Assembly: GCA_903827375.1 (NCBI GenBank)
Contig: CAIKHZ010000164.1
Span: forward strand, 1 to 32,028
Reading direction: 5' to 3'
Length of the DNA stretch: 32,028 bases
Source of the DNA: Akkermansiaceae bacterium
Lineage (GTDB): Bacteria > Verrucomicrobiota > Verrucomicrobiia > Verrucomicrobiales > Akkermansiaceae
Below the pieces are notes generated by a model. That model searched no databases and was not told the origin of the DNA. It saw nothing but the letters and a program-made list of their open reading frames with translations. Positions 1 through 10,957 of this stretch are shown piece after piece (positions within the stretch are counted from its first letter, which is position 1; every line of letters begins with the position of its first letter). The position numbers and the translations under genes were made by a program.

Positions 1-676
1 GCGAATGAAGGGTGCCAAGTTTGTTGCATGCGGCGATGCGTTGTGCGGTGTCTGGGGACGTGAGCTGAATAATTGCCATGCTTTCGTCAAGTGCGCGCTG
101 CACCTTGGGATTTTTTTCCAAGCGTTTTAGAGTTTCCAGCGCCGGCAATTTGTCGGGGTTCTGACCGATCGCCGAATCTTGGATTGCGCGGATCCGCTTC
201 TCCGGATCCGGGTCGGCCAGCGCCGCCAGATCCGCCACTTCCTTCATTGCCCGCCGCAATCCCGAGTCGGTATCCGCAAAATCCACGGTCTTCGGGTTGA
301 TCCGCACCGGGCTGCCATCTGCCGCGAGCATCGGTTTGCCGTCACTCAGCTTGACCGTGGCATAGCTATCGTCGGCATCCGGCGCGCCGGTCAATAGCAG
401 TGCGGTGGCCGTACCCGCGTCGTCCTGATTGAGGAAAATCCCCCCTTCCTTCCACTTGTTCAACCATGAGATGGCTTCCGGTGTTGGGTTTGATTTGAGC
501 GTAAGGATGATCTCGCGCTGCTCGTCCGGGGTGGCGGCAGTGACCGCCGCAGCAATCGTCTCACGCACCGGCGGACTGGCCCCGGCGGCCACTGTCCCAC
601 AAGTCACCACCGCTGGGGCGAACCGGAGCATCAGGCTGGCGCACAAAGCGACGCGGTGGGCGAAGGAGGGAAACAT
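1..676 (-). CDS. urtB: Urea ABC transporter permease UrtB, N-terminal part (runs off the window's left edge)
   Basis: The minus-strand frame is open from an ATG at 676 to the window edge, 225 codons without a stop. Residues 1-32 form a signal peptide (basic start, hydrophobic core, then GTVAAGA). The rest is an Ala/Leu-rich helical region with two segments resembling the extracytoplasmic domain that precedes the membrane part of UrtB: one with SGLRRAMKEV and one with KVQRALDESMAIIQLTSPD. In known urt systems UrtB is one of two permeases importing urea with UrtA, UrtC, UrtD and UrtE. The branched-chain permease membrane domain would lie outside the window, so the assignment rests only on this N-terminal region. 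No clear ribosome binding site precedes the ATG. Another helical-repeat exported protein is possible. Confidence 0.68.
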   Translation of the reverse strand, partial: MFPSFAHRVALCASLMLRFAPAVVTCGTVAAGASPPVRETIAAAVTAATPDEQREIILTLKSNPTPEAISWLNKWKEGGIFLNQDDAGTATALLLTGAPDADDSYATVKLSDGKPMLAADGSPVRINPKTVDFADTDSGLRRAMKEVADLAALADPDPEKRIRAIQDSAIGQNPDKLPALETLKRLEKNPKVQRALDESMAIIQLTSPDTAQRIAACNKLGTLHS

Positions 677-967
677 GATCGACGGAGAGGGCAAGCAATC
701 ACCGTGCCATGTTGTAGAAAATCGCCGTGGATCGGTATCAAACGACCTGAAGGGCGCGGGAGTCCGCAGTGCGGACCTCAGAACTCAGGGTTCAACTTCA
801 CGACGGTCTCTGGGTCCAGCCAGACAACCAAGGTCCCCCCCCCGGAAACGAATGCTCAACAACCCACCTCGATCTGCCAGCCACCCTTTTCAACGCCGCG
901 TAGCTGAGCCCTAGCCACACCAGCTCGCGCCAACCAATCCATGCGCCCGAAAAAACGGGCCAAACTC

Positions 968-989
968 CAGAGCGGCGCTACATGCATCT
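968..989 (-). repeat. Dispersed intergenic repeat, short copy
   Basis: Read on the minus strand this segment has AGATG, then a TGTAGCG core, then CGCTCTG. It matches the first half of the longer copy at 1019-1060, with a one-base length difference and two or three mismatches. It lies downstream of the GTPase gene. Confidence 0.5.
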
Positions 990-1018
990 GCCGCCCATGA
1001 AGAAGCCCTCCGGCTTGC

Positions 1019-1060
1019 TCATTGGCATCGGCGCACACAGAGCGCCGCTACAATTCATCT
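1019..1060 (-). repeat. Dispersed ~42-nt intergenic repeat, full copy
   Basis: On the minus strand it begins AGATGAATTGTAG and ends TGCCAATGA. Its middle forms a hairpin, GGCGC-tctgtgt-GCGCC (1030-1046). The copy at 12011-12053 shares both ends and most of the middle. The nature of the element is unknown; the pattern fits a short palindromic interspersed repeat. Confidence 0.6.
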
Positions 1061-1095
1061 CGATCGCCGGGCGCGAGTTGGTATGGCGCTCGGTA

Positions 1096-3918
1096 TCAGG
1101 CGATGCTGGCGGGTTTTGGCTCTTCTTTGAGCTCGTCTTTGGGCTCGCATCCACCAATGTCTTTTGAATTGGCGTGGCTGCCGACAGCCGCCGTTTCCCC
1201 AATCGCGACGGTCCCCTCAGCGACGACGGTCCCTTCAGCGACCACGGTCCCTTTATCGACGATCACCTCCTCAGCGACGACGGCCTCCTCATCGACGATC
1301 GCCTCCTCAGCGACGACGGCCTCCTCAGCGACGACGGCCTCCTCAGCGACGATCACCTCCTCAGGGACGACGGCCTCCTCATCGGTGGAGTCCTCCTCGT
1401 CGATAAAGGAATCCTCATCGGTGGAGTCCTCCTCGTCGATAAAGGAATCCTCATCCGCGAGTTCCATGGTGTTGGCCTCTTCAGTGATTGGGGGTTCCTC
1501 ACCGGCGACGATCTCAGCGGCATCTGCGGCATCTGCGGCATCGGCGGCATCTGCGGCATCGGCGGCATCGGCGGCATCGGCGGCATCGGCGGCATCAGCG
1601 GCATCAGCGGCATCGGCGGCATCTGCGGCATCTGCGGCATCTGCGGCATCAGCGGCATCGGCGGCATCAGCGGCATCAGCGGCATCAGCGGCATCGGCGG
1701 CATCGGCGGCATCGGCGGCAGCACTCTGAGCAGCGGCGAGTTGGGCGGCGGCGGATGTCACACGGCTATAGCTGCGGTATTTGCGGCCGAGAGCAATGAT
1801 TTGAGCCAGCACGTCGGCGGTTTGGCGGGTCATACCGGCCAATGTCTGGAGGATCGTGACGTTATCCTCGAGGCGTTGCTGCAAAGCCTTCAAGTGCCCG
1901 GCATCTTTGTCCTTGGCGGCCTGCAGGTTAGCCTGCAATTGTTTTCCATACATCTCGATATAATGGGTCATCCGCGACTCGGAAACGCGCAGCGCTTCAC
2001 TCGGAAAACGCCGCGCCAGCTCGCTGAGGACTCGCTCCTCGAGTGCCTGCCGACCTTCCTCACCAAGGCGTTTTTCCTTCGTGAGCACGGGCACCTCGCG
2101 GTCCAATGCATCGGGCGCACCAAAAAGTTTGCGGCGCACAGCTGCCAAACTGCGGATAGCCAGCCAGTCCCACACTGACTTGCGCACCTTCAATTGTTCC
2201 GGCTCAATCTGAAACAGGCCACCAGGCTGCGTTGGTGCCGCGTCGCCCAAGGTCGCCCGGGCCGAAGTCACCACAGGCTCCAGCAACTCGATGAGACCCA
2301 GCGCCGGCGAGCGCAGGTGGTCGTCAATTCGGATTCCGCCAAGCGAGTTGGCGACCAGCGCACGCTCCTTAAGGTGGCTTTCGCTGCTCACCCGTTTGCC
2401 GCAGGCATCGAGCAAATCCGCCCAGTCGCGTTGCAATGCAGCCACACTTTGGTCGGAAGCAAACCAGTTTCCGAGCCGTCTGAGCGCCCTCTGCCTCGCC
2501 TCTGCAGCCGCAGCAGCAGCCACCTCCGCGACGTGCTTCTGCAACTCCCCGCGTATGTGGCTGAAGGCCGCCTTGACATCAAGCGCGGCGAGTTTTTCGA
2601 TAGCTGCGAGCCGTGCTTGGGTATCACTGAGCTCACTGGCGAGCATCTGTTGGCGGATCTCAAGGGCTGCGGTGGACTCTGGCGAACAATATTCACGGAT
2701 CTCGCTACCAAGATTGGTGCCCATCAGCAAGGCGTCCCCCATGAACTCCTGCAGGTAGTCACTGCTGTTGAGGTAATCCGTCAAATCCTTTAAAAACAAG
2801 CTAAACGAGGCCTCAGGGTGTTCCGCCCAACCCGTTGGCATCACGCTCGTCTTCCCTTCGAGCCCGCCACCACTCGCTGCCGTATCATTCGCCTCCGTCG
2901 CCACTGCCTCCGTCGCCTGGCCTGCTGCAAGCGGTTCAATAACCGACTGTGGCTCAGTCGTCCGGCGCATCGCTGCCGAAGCCGAGTTGAGCAGATCGAT
3001 CGGATAGATCTTGAGCCGACCCGCCTCCTGGGCGCGGCGCAGCGGCGCGCTCATCACCAGCGATTCAAACGCACGAATCACTTTGCCGGGCGACTCGCTC
3101 TCCAAGCTCGGCCGCAACGAGCCGTCCGGATCTAGGTCGCGCTTGTTGCTATCAATGTTGACCACGATGAAAATCCGGCTGAACAGATCCAACAAATCGT
3201 TAAATTCCTCGAACACCTGCTCCAAGAACAGATTGTCGGTTTTGACGACAAACACGGCGCAAGCCGCGCTGTTGCGGAACTCGCGGGTCATGAGATCGTA
3301 GCCGAACTTCATCCGTGTGTAGAGGCCCGGGGTGTCCACCAGCACCGTGAGGGAGTCTTTCAAATTGCGGGCAGGCATTGCCACATCCACGCGGCGGATC
3401 GCCTCGGGATAGTGCACGCCGGGGTCGAAGGTATCGCCTTGGTCCTCGACTTCGCGCAAGCGCCCAGCCAATGTTTGGTGGCTTTCCTGGATCAGGGCCT
3501 GCAGGGCGGTATTGTCAGCGAGGTGGACTTTTTCACCGTCATAGCGGGATGCCACATAACTGCACTCGTCACCATGTTTCACGTGCACCAGGCACGGATA
3601 AGCGGGCAGCGACGTCACCTCGCTGACGTAGGCTGCGCTGATGGCGTTCATGAGGGTGGACTTGCCGCTTTTAAGAGGGCCAAAGATAATAAGATAGGCC
3701 TGCTGCTCCTCCACCTTGTTGAGCAAACTCTCCAAACGATGGTGCACGTCAGAAAACCCCGCAATCGGCCGCTGTAACACGTCGGCGTCACCCTTGCCTT
3801 GGCAGGTCGCTCGGGCTCCTTGCAGGGCCGCAGCAAACGGCTTGATGATGCTGGCATAGGCCTGGCAGAATTCAAAAATATCGGTTTTGATAGATGTGAT
3901 TGGAGCTGGGGTGTTCAT
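1096..3918 (-). CDS. Dynamin-family GTPase with Ala-Asp-Ala and acidic repeat tail
   Basis: A 940-residue protein with a dynamin-like GTPase domain in its first ~330 residues. The P-loop is GPLKSGKST (about 80-88), G3 is DTPGL (195-199), and a G4-like NIDSNKRD lies at 254-261 after a hydrophobic strand. A long helical, coiled-coil-like middle follows (about 390-720), as in bacterial dynamins that act on membranes. The C-terminus is unusual: residues about 734-800 are 22 uninterrupted Ala-Asp-Ala units, followed to about 925 by a Glu/Asp/Val-rich region with repeats of the EEAVVA type and a duplicated DSFIDEEDSTDE. No membrane helix is obvious. It is divergent from pgsA, so both are probably driven from the 207-bp gap. 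The start ATG at 3918 lacks a Shine-Dalgarno sequence. Its biological role cannot be told from sequence. Confidence 0.85.
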   Translation of the reverse strand: MNTPAPITSIKTDIFEFCQAYASIIKPFAAALQGARATCQGKGDADVLQRPIAGFSDVHHRLESLLNKVEEQQAYLIIFGPLKSGKSTLMNAISAAYVSEVTSLPAYPCLVHVKHGDECSYVASRYDGEKVHLADNTALQALIQESHQTLAGRLREVEDQGDTFDPGVHYPEAIRRVDVAMPARNLKDSLTVLVDTPGLYTRMKFGYDLMTREFRNSAACAVFVVKTDNLFLEQVFEEFNDLLDLFSRIFIVVNIDSNKRDLDPDGSLRPSLESESPGKVIRAFESLVMSAPLRRAQEAGRLKIYPIDLLNSASAAMRRTTEPQSVIEPLAAGQATEAVATEANDTAASGGGLEGKTSVMPTGWAEHPEASFSLFLKDLTDYLNSSDYLQEFMGDALLMGTNLGSEIREYCSPESTAALEIRQQMLASELSDTQARLAAIEKLAALDVKAAFSHIRGELQKHVAEVAAAAAAEARQRALRRLGNWFASDQSVAALQRDWADLLDACGKRVSSESHLKERALVANSLGGIRIDDHLRSPALGLIELLEPVVTSARATLGDAAPTQPGGLFQIEPEQLKVRKSVWDWLAIRSLAAVRRKLFGAPDALDREVPVLTKEKRLGEEGRQALEERVLSELARRFPSEALRVSESRMTHYIEMYGKQLQANLQAAKDKDAGHLKALQQRLEDNVTILQTLAGMTRQTADVLAQIIALGRKYRSYSRVTSAAAQLAAAQSAAADAADAADAADAADAADAADAADAADAADAADAADAADAADAADAADAADAADAADAADAADAADAAEIVAGEEPPITEEANTMELADEDSFIDEEDSTDEDSFIDEEDSTDEEAVVPEEVIVAEEAVVAEEAVVAEEAIVDEEAVVAEEVIVDKGTVVAEGTVVAEGTVAIGETAAVGSHANSKDIGGCEPKDELKEEPKPASIA
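1381..1452. repeat. Perfect 36-bp tandem duplication inside the GTPase gene
   Basis: The 36-bp block at 1381-1416 is repeated exactly at 1417-1452. It encodes the acidic 12-mer DSFIDEEDSTDE twice. Perfect identity, including third codon positions, points to a recent duplication. Confidence 0.9.
1519..1716. repeat. Tandem array of 22 nine-base units in the GTPase gene
   Basis: Twenty-two contiguous copies of GGCATCNGC (plus strand) encode Ala-Asp-Ala on the minus strand. The only variable base is N (T, G or A, never C), a synonymous third position of one Ala codon. All other positions, including the Asp wobble base, are invariant. Confidence 0.95.
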
Positions 3919-3968
3919 GATGGTGGGCTGGGTATGAGCGGCGCGGTAGCCTAGCGGCAGGGTGACTT

Positions 3969-4002
3969 CACACGCTTCGCCGCAAGCAGCGTGTGGTATA
4001 AT
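3969..4002 (+). promoter_or_regulatory. Candidate promoter -10 box with an abutting inverted repeat, upstream of pgsA
   Basis: An exact TATAAT lies at 3997-4002 in the gap between the divergent GTPase and pgsA-like genes. One base before it ends an inverted repeat, CACACGCT (3969-3976) and AGCGTGTG (3988-3995), with an 11-base spacer. No good -35 hexamer is seen, so the repeat covers the -35 region and could be an operator. A second A/T hairpin, AAAAATT-tcc-AATTTTT, lies at 4085-4101 in the would-be leader. No experimental support is available from sequence alone. Confidence 0.4.
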
Positions 4003-4125
4003 TGAAGAACGGCAGCTGTCAATCTTTGACTGTTAAGAATCTTCGAGAGCCGGAGATATTCGACACTCGAAATAGGCCAAAATTAAAAATTTCCAATTTT
4101 TGGGGTGTTGCGTTAGCATGTCGCT

Positions 4126-4713
4126 ATGACCTTTGCAAGCAAGATCACCTTGTCGCGGCTGTTGCTGGTGCCGGTGTTTGCCGTGCTGGCTATATATTAC
4201 GGACACAGCGTGGCGGACAAAGTCCCGATTGAGTGGCTGCGTTGGTGCGCACTGGTGGTCTTTGTAACGGCTGCGGCCAGTGACGGGCTGGACGGCTGGA
4301 TCGCGCGCCGCTTCAACCAGCGCTCGAGATTTGGTGCTATCATCGACCCCATTGCCGACAAAACACTGCTGCTCACCGCCATCATCACCCTCACACTCGT
4401 GAATTGGGGGCCGGACCATTGGCATCTGCCTCTGTGGTTCACCGCACTGGTGATCGTGCGAGATTGCATCATTTTGGGCGGCATCAACGTGCTCCATTTC
4501 ACCGGCCACCAAGTCCATATCGCCCCACAATGGAGCGGCAAGGTGTGCACCGTCACACAAATGGTGGCCATCGGCTGGATCATGCTCAAGGTGGTGCCGT
4601 TCTCCCCATTTTATCCTTGTATCATCGCCGCCGCCTGCACCGTATGGTCCGGCGTGGATTATATCCGCGATGGGCTGCGCATCCTCCATGAAAGTGGCAA
4701 GGCTAATGTCTAA
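4126..4713 (+). CDS. pgsA: CDP-alcohol phosphatidyltransferase, PgsA-like (phosphatidylglycerophosphate synthase)
   Basis: A 195-residue membrane protein with the complete CDP-alcohol phosphotransferase signature: D53, D56-G57, A60-R61, G70, D74 and D78 with the canonical spacing. Several hydrophobic segments flank it (about 8-27, 38-52, 79-95, 100-120 and 140-175). Enzymes of this family displace CMP from CDP-diacylglycerol with an alcohol in the cytoplasmic membrane. Length and the KITLSRLLLVPVF start resemble PgsA, which makes phosphatidylglycerol phosphate from glycerol-3-phosphate, but the exact acceptor cannot be read from sequence. The ATG at 4126 is the first in frame that gives the normal family N-terminus. 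The next gene starts 26 bases after its stop on the same strand, so co-transcription is likely. Confidence 0.85.
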   Translation: MTFASKITLSRLLLVPVFAVLAIYYGHSVADKVPIEWLRWCALVVFVTAAASDGLDGWIARRFNQRSRFGAIIDPIADKTLLLTAIITLTLVNWGPDHWHLPLWFTALVIVRDCIILGGINVLHFTGHQVHIAPQWSGKVCTVTQMVAIGWIMLKVVPFSPFYPCIIAAACTVWSGVDYIRDGLRILHESGKANV

Positions 4714-4739
4714 CGATAAAAATCTCTACCCAACACCCA

Positions 4740-6278
4740 ATGAGTGGTATCTCTCACCGCACTATCAGGCAAATCGCCCAAGTGACAACGCTGGCAAACG
4801 CCTTGCTTGCTGGGCTGGCTCAAGCCGCCGACTGGCCCCAATGGTGTGGCAATGATGCGCGCAACGCCGTGTCCGAAGAAACCCAACTGCCCGCTTCTTT
4901 CCTCCCCGATCCAGCGCCAGCCGATGCTCCCTCCACCGGTCCAACCCACTTGAAATGGAAACTTCGCCTCAACACCCATGCCTATGGAGGCCCGGTCGTG
5001 GCTAACGGGAAAATTTTCATCGGCACCAATGATCGGGAGGCGGGTGGATCGATCGTTGCCTTGGATGAGCCCACCGGACGACCGCTGTGGCACCTCAACA
5101 TTCCACGCATGCTTACCGAGTGGAAGGATTTCAATTATGACGACTTGAGTCTGGGCGTGTGTTCGACGCCGACGCTCAACGATCACCGCTTGTACGTGGT
5201 GACCAATCGCGATGAAATGCTCTGCTTGGATCCAGACGGCCACACACACACCGCCGAACCTGATGTCGCCCGCCTCATCGCCGGCTCCCAACAACCGCCG
5301 ATGACCACCGACTCGTCCGCCGTGGGCATCGTCTGGCGATTCGATATGATCATGGAAAAAGACGTCGCTGCCTGGCCCCAGGACGCCGCCGACTGCTCGG
5401 TGCTCGTCCACGGCGATCACGTGTTTGTCAGCCCATCCAATGGCGTCAATCGCGGCCACGTCGTCGTGCCTCATCCCGATGCGCCGAGCCTGATTGTGTT
5501 AGACAAGCGAACCGGCCGGCTCATTGCCCGCGATTTCGAGCAAGTTGGCCACCGCCTGTTTCACGGCGAGTGGTCATCGCCTGCGCTAGGCGAGGTCAAC
5601 GGCAAATCCCTGGTCTTCTACGGCGCAGGCGACGGCGTCTGCTACGCATTCGACCCCGTCCCGGCAGCACCGGCCATCGAGGGTGGACCCGGAGTCTTGA
5701 AATGCGTTTGGCACTTCGACGTGAATGCCGCCGCCAAACGCAGTGGTGGCTACAAGAACAATCCCACCGGCCCCAGCGAAGCCATTGCCACCCCCGTGTT
5801 CTATCACAACCGCGTCTATCTCGGCGTCGGCCAGGATCCGCGCCACGGCCAAGGCCGCGGCGCGCTCGCTTGCATCGACGCCACTGGTTGCGGCGATCTA
5901 ACAACCAAAGGTTTGGTGTGGATCAACACCGATATCGACCGCAGCCTGACCACTGTGGCGATTCATGACGGCGTATTGTACACGGCCGACTTCAGTGGGC
6001 GCATCTTTGCTCTGGACGCCGACACCGGCCGGGAACTGTGGCGGCACACCACTGACGGACCGATTTGGAGTTCGCCGCTGGTGGCTGACGGCAAGGTCTA
6101 TGTCGGCACCGATACCGGCGTGTTGTGGACCTTCGCCGCCTCGCGCGAACTAAAAATCCTCGGCGAAACCCATCTCGATTCCCCCATTTCCACCTCCCCC
6201 ATCATCGCCAATGGTGTGCTCTATGTCATGACCCAGCGCTGGCTATATGCCGCCGTCGCTGCCCCTAACCCTCCGTAG
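4740..6278 (+). CDS. Exported PQQ-like beta-propeller repeat protein
   Basis: A 512-residue protein with a signal peptide (about 1-30, ending LLAGLAQAA) followed by DWPQW, the usual start of mature PQQ-binding-like propeller proteins in planctomycetes and verrucomicrobia. Blade motifs recur, for example GGPVVANGKIFIGTN, SSPALGEVNGKSLVFYG, FALDADTGRELW and SSPLVADGKVYVGTDTGVLW, each with the Ala/Gly-Asp-Thr-Gly turn and Trp of this fold. The fold is shared by quinoprotein dehydrogenases and BamB. No cytochrome c motif (CxxCH) is seen and quinone-ligand residues cannot be confirmed, so it may be a scaffold rather than an enzyme. It ends three bases from the convergent gcvP stop. Confidence 0.85.
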   Translation: MSGISHRTIRQIAQVTTLANALLAGLAQAADWPQWCGNDARNAVSEETQLPASFLPDPAPADAPSTGPTHLKWKLRLNTHAYGGPVVANGKIFIGTNDREAGGSIVALDEPTGRPLWHLNIPRMLTEWKDFNYDDLSLGVCSTPTLNDHRLYVVTNRDEMLCLDPDGHTHTAEPDVARLIAGSQQPPMTTDSSAVGIVWRFDMIMEKDVAAWPQDAADCSVLVHGDHVFVSPSNGVNRGHVVVPHPDAPSLIVLDKRTGRLIARDFEQVGHRLFHGEWSSPALGEVNGKSLVFYGAGDGVCYAFDPVPAAPAIEGGPGVLKCVWHFDVNAAAKRSGGYKNNPTGPSEAIATPVFYHNRVYLGVGQDPRHGQGRGALACIDATGCGDLTTKGLVWINTDIDRSLTTVAIHDGVLYTADFSGRIFALDADTGRELWRHTTDGPIWSSPLVADGKVYVGTDTGVLWTFAASRELKILGETHLDSPISTSPIIANGVLYVMTQRWLYAAVAAPNPP

Positions 6279-6281
6279 CGC

Positions 6282-9125
<2,844 letters not shown>

Positions 9126-9291
9126 GGCAGTGATTGGGGGTGATTGGTTGAAAGCGAATGCGCCTCCCCCCGGTAATGGCTGCAAATGCCCGCCCGCGCA
9201 ACCCTTGTGAGACGCCTAAATGAAAATTTCCGCTTGGGTCATGCGGTTCTTTCAGCTTGGCATTGGTGGCGGGCTGCGGCAAGCTGCGGCC

Positions 9292-10419
9292 ATGCCTGCT
9301 GATGTCATATCGCTGCTGCAACACTTGGTCAGAATTCCTTCGGTCAACCCAGACAACACGCCGGGGACCGGGCACTCCGGCGAAGAGGAGGTGGCCCATT
9401 TCCTCGGCGGCTGGCTCGAGGCGCTGGGTGCCGAGGTGCTGCTCGAAGAAGTGCTGCCAAACCGCCCAAACCTGCTCGCCAGATTTGCGCCGCTGGACGG
9501 GCGGCCGCGAATCTTGCTGGGCCCGCATCTCGATACCGTCGGCGTCGGCGGCATGACCATCGACCCATTCAGCGGTGAGCTCCGCGACGGCCGGGTCTGG
9601 GGCCGAGGGGCCTCCGATACCAAAGGCCCAATGGCAGCGATGCTTTGGGCGTTGCGACAATGCCGCGGCGAGCTGGCCAAGCTGCCGGTGGCAGTGGATT
9701 TTGTGGCCTTCATGGGCGAGGAGTCGGGCCAGTGGGGTTCCAAGGATTTTGCCAGACGCCACGCAGCCGAGTACACGTTCGCAGTGGTGGGGGAACCGAC
9801 GTCCATGCAAGTGGTCCACGTCACCAAAGGCTCGTTGTGGGCCACCCTTCAGGCCACAGGCAAGGCCGCGCACAGCTCGCAACCCGAGCGCGGCGAGAAT
9901 GCCATCCTCAAACTCACCCGGGCGCTGGATTCCTTGGACCACCATCTGGGCCACGCACTGGCAGCCTTCACCCATCCGGTGCTCGGCGGTTCCACCCTCA
10001 ACGTCGGGGTGATCCGCGGCGGATCGCGACCCAACATCGTTCCCGATTTCGCGCAGGCCGAGCTCGACATGCGCATCACCCCGGCACTGGCCGAGGCCGG
10101 CGGCGGTCTGCGCCTGCTGCGGGAAATGCTCGAGGATCACGCGCTGCCCGTTGAAATCGTCAACGCACACGAAAATCCGCCCATGGACACCCCCGCCAAT
10201 CATCCGCTGGTGCAGGCGCTGTTGGCCGTGGATCCGGCCACCCAACTGGCCGGGGCTCCCTGGTTCTCGGACGCCGCACACCTATCGGATGGCGGAGTGC
10301 CAAGCATTTGCCTCGGGCCGGGTTCCATCGACCAAGCCCACACGGTGGACGAATTCATCGACGTCTCAGCCGTCCATCACGGCGCAGCGTTTTTCGAGGC
10401 GTTCATCCGCCGCCTCTAA
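9292..10419 (+). CDS. M20 family metallopeptidase / deacylase (ArgE-DapE-CPG2 type)
   Basis: A 375-residue zinc-dependent hydrolase of the M20 family. Expected metal and catalytic residues are visible: H79 and D81 in GPHLDTV, D109 in ASDTKGP, the general-base pair E143-E144 in MGEESG, E168 in VVGEPT, and the late His in SDAAHLSDGG. A lid domain lies between about 180 and 290 (GKAAHSSQPERGENAI). The family includes acetylornithine deacetylase, succinyl-diaminopimelate desuccinylase and carboxypeptidases; the substrate cannot be chosen from sequence. The ATG at 9292 (MPADVISLLQHLVRIPSVNP) gives the usual N-terminus, while the frame extends to 9220 with 24 extra residues. It is divergent from gcvP. 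Location so close to asd is suggestive of lysine or arginine metabolism but proves nothing. Confidence 0.88.
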   Translation: MPADVISLLQHLVRIPSVNPDNTPGTGHSGEEEVAHFLGGWLEALGAEVLLEEVLPNRPNLLARFAPLDGRPRILLGPHLDTVGVGGMTIDPFSGELRDGRVWGRGASDTKGPMAAMLWALRQCRGELAKLPVAVDFVAFMGEESGQWGSKDFARRHAAEYTFAVVGEPTSMQVVHVTKGSLWATLQATGKAAHSSQPERGENAILKLTRALDSLDHHLGHALAAFTHPVLGGSTLNVGVIRGGSRPNIVPDFAQAELDMRITPALAEAGGGLRLLREMLEDHALPVEIVNAHENPPMDTPANHPLVQALLAVDPATQLAGAPWFSDAAHLSDGGVPSICLGPGSIDQAHTVDEFIDVSAVHHGAAFFEAFIRRL

Positions 10420-10957
10420 CGGCATCAAACTCAAAATCGCCACGGGGTCGAGCAAGTTCAATTCACTTTCCGAGGTACCTCCATGCTCGCGGGTTTCCAA
10501 GGCCAGGTTCGAGAAGATGATTCTCGGACCGCTCAAGGCGAAGCAAGAGGGTACGGAGTCCAAGTGATTTAGCGGTTTCTGGGTGGTGATGGGTTAAGAC
10601 CCCTCAGTGGAAGAGGGGGAGATTTCCGATTGATGATTGTTGAACTCTGCTTTCTGATTGGAAGAGGAAGAAATCGCCGTTACGTCAGTTCAAAAATCAA
10701 CCATCGCAATTTGTCTGTCACCATGCACAATAAATGGATCGGGAAACCCGGCGAATTTCCCACCAGTGGGGGATTTCCGTCGGAAAGCGCTGAACTGACC
10801 GCATCACCAGAGCCGACGGCATTCCTGACGGCCCGTCGCCAACGCAACCGCTGCGGCCTCAGCGACGGTCGCTTGGGCAATTCCAACGATTCGGTTGCCA
10901 GCGCGCGGAAAACGGCTACAGTGCCCGCCCCGGCCGCGAATTGGCTGGCCTTCCAAT
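10420..10957. other. Gene-free stretch of 538 bp between the M20 peptidase and asd
   Basis: No open frame here has a recognisable product. Visible elements are a hairpin CCCCTC-agtggaa-GAGGGG (10600-10618) without a following T tract, a 27-nt sequence found again inverted at the window end (10702-10728), and a small palindrome TTTCCG-t-CGGAAA (10774-10786). The promoter for asd should lie here, but no convincing -35/-10 pair was picked out. Confidence 0.5.
10702..10728 (-). repeat. 27-nt dispersed repeat, copy 1
   Basis: On the minus strand this reads GTGCATGGTGACAGACAAAT and then TGCGATG. The copy at 32001-32027 has the same sequence on the plus strand with one difference (C to T at the sixteenth base). 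Both copies could be read as MVTDKLR, and the single difference is synonymous in that frame. Confidence 0.7.

Larger units (their letters stand above)
677..1095. other. Gene-free stretch of 419 bp with repeat copies
   Basis: No convincing gene is seen between the start of the urtB-like gene and the stop of the GTPase gene. The short open frames on both strands have no recognisable product. The stretch holds two related copies of a dispersed repeat (968-989 and 1019-1060) and a small hairpin GCCCG-aaaaaa-CGGGC at 945-960. The hairpin's A/T tract lies in the loop, so it is not a classical terminator. Confidence 0.6.

Noticed and set aside
1519-1716. Possible CRISPR or minisatellite array
   Set aside because: Units are nine bases with no spacers and are in frame inside a gene; it is a coding tandem repeat.
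1022-1799. Plus-strand frames rich in Ala/Ser, Gly/Ile or His/Arg across the nine-base array
   Set aside because: They are shadows of the Ala-Asp-Ala coding repeat; the minus-strand frame continues a clear GTPase and is the only one with family similarity.
4033-4689. 218-residue minus-strand frame opposite pgsA
   Set aside because: The plus-strand frame has the full CDP-alcohol transferase signature; the opposite frame has no recognisable domain.
9126-9291. Glycine riboswitch upstream of gcvP
   Set aside because: The conserved glycine aptamer motifs were not found on the minus strand of this gap.
10366-10563. 65-residue minus-strand frame after the M20 peptidase
   Set aside because: It would start with TTG, overlaps the peptidase end, and shows no recognised family.
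10600-10618. Hairpin CCCCTC-agtggaa-GAGGGG as terminator of the M20 gene
   Set aside because: It is 180 bases past the stop and lacks a following T-run.
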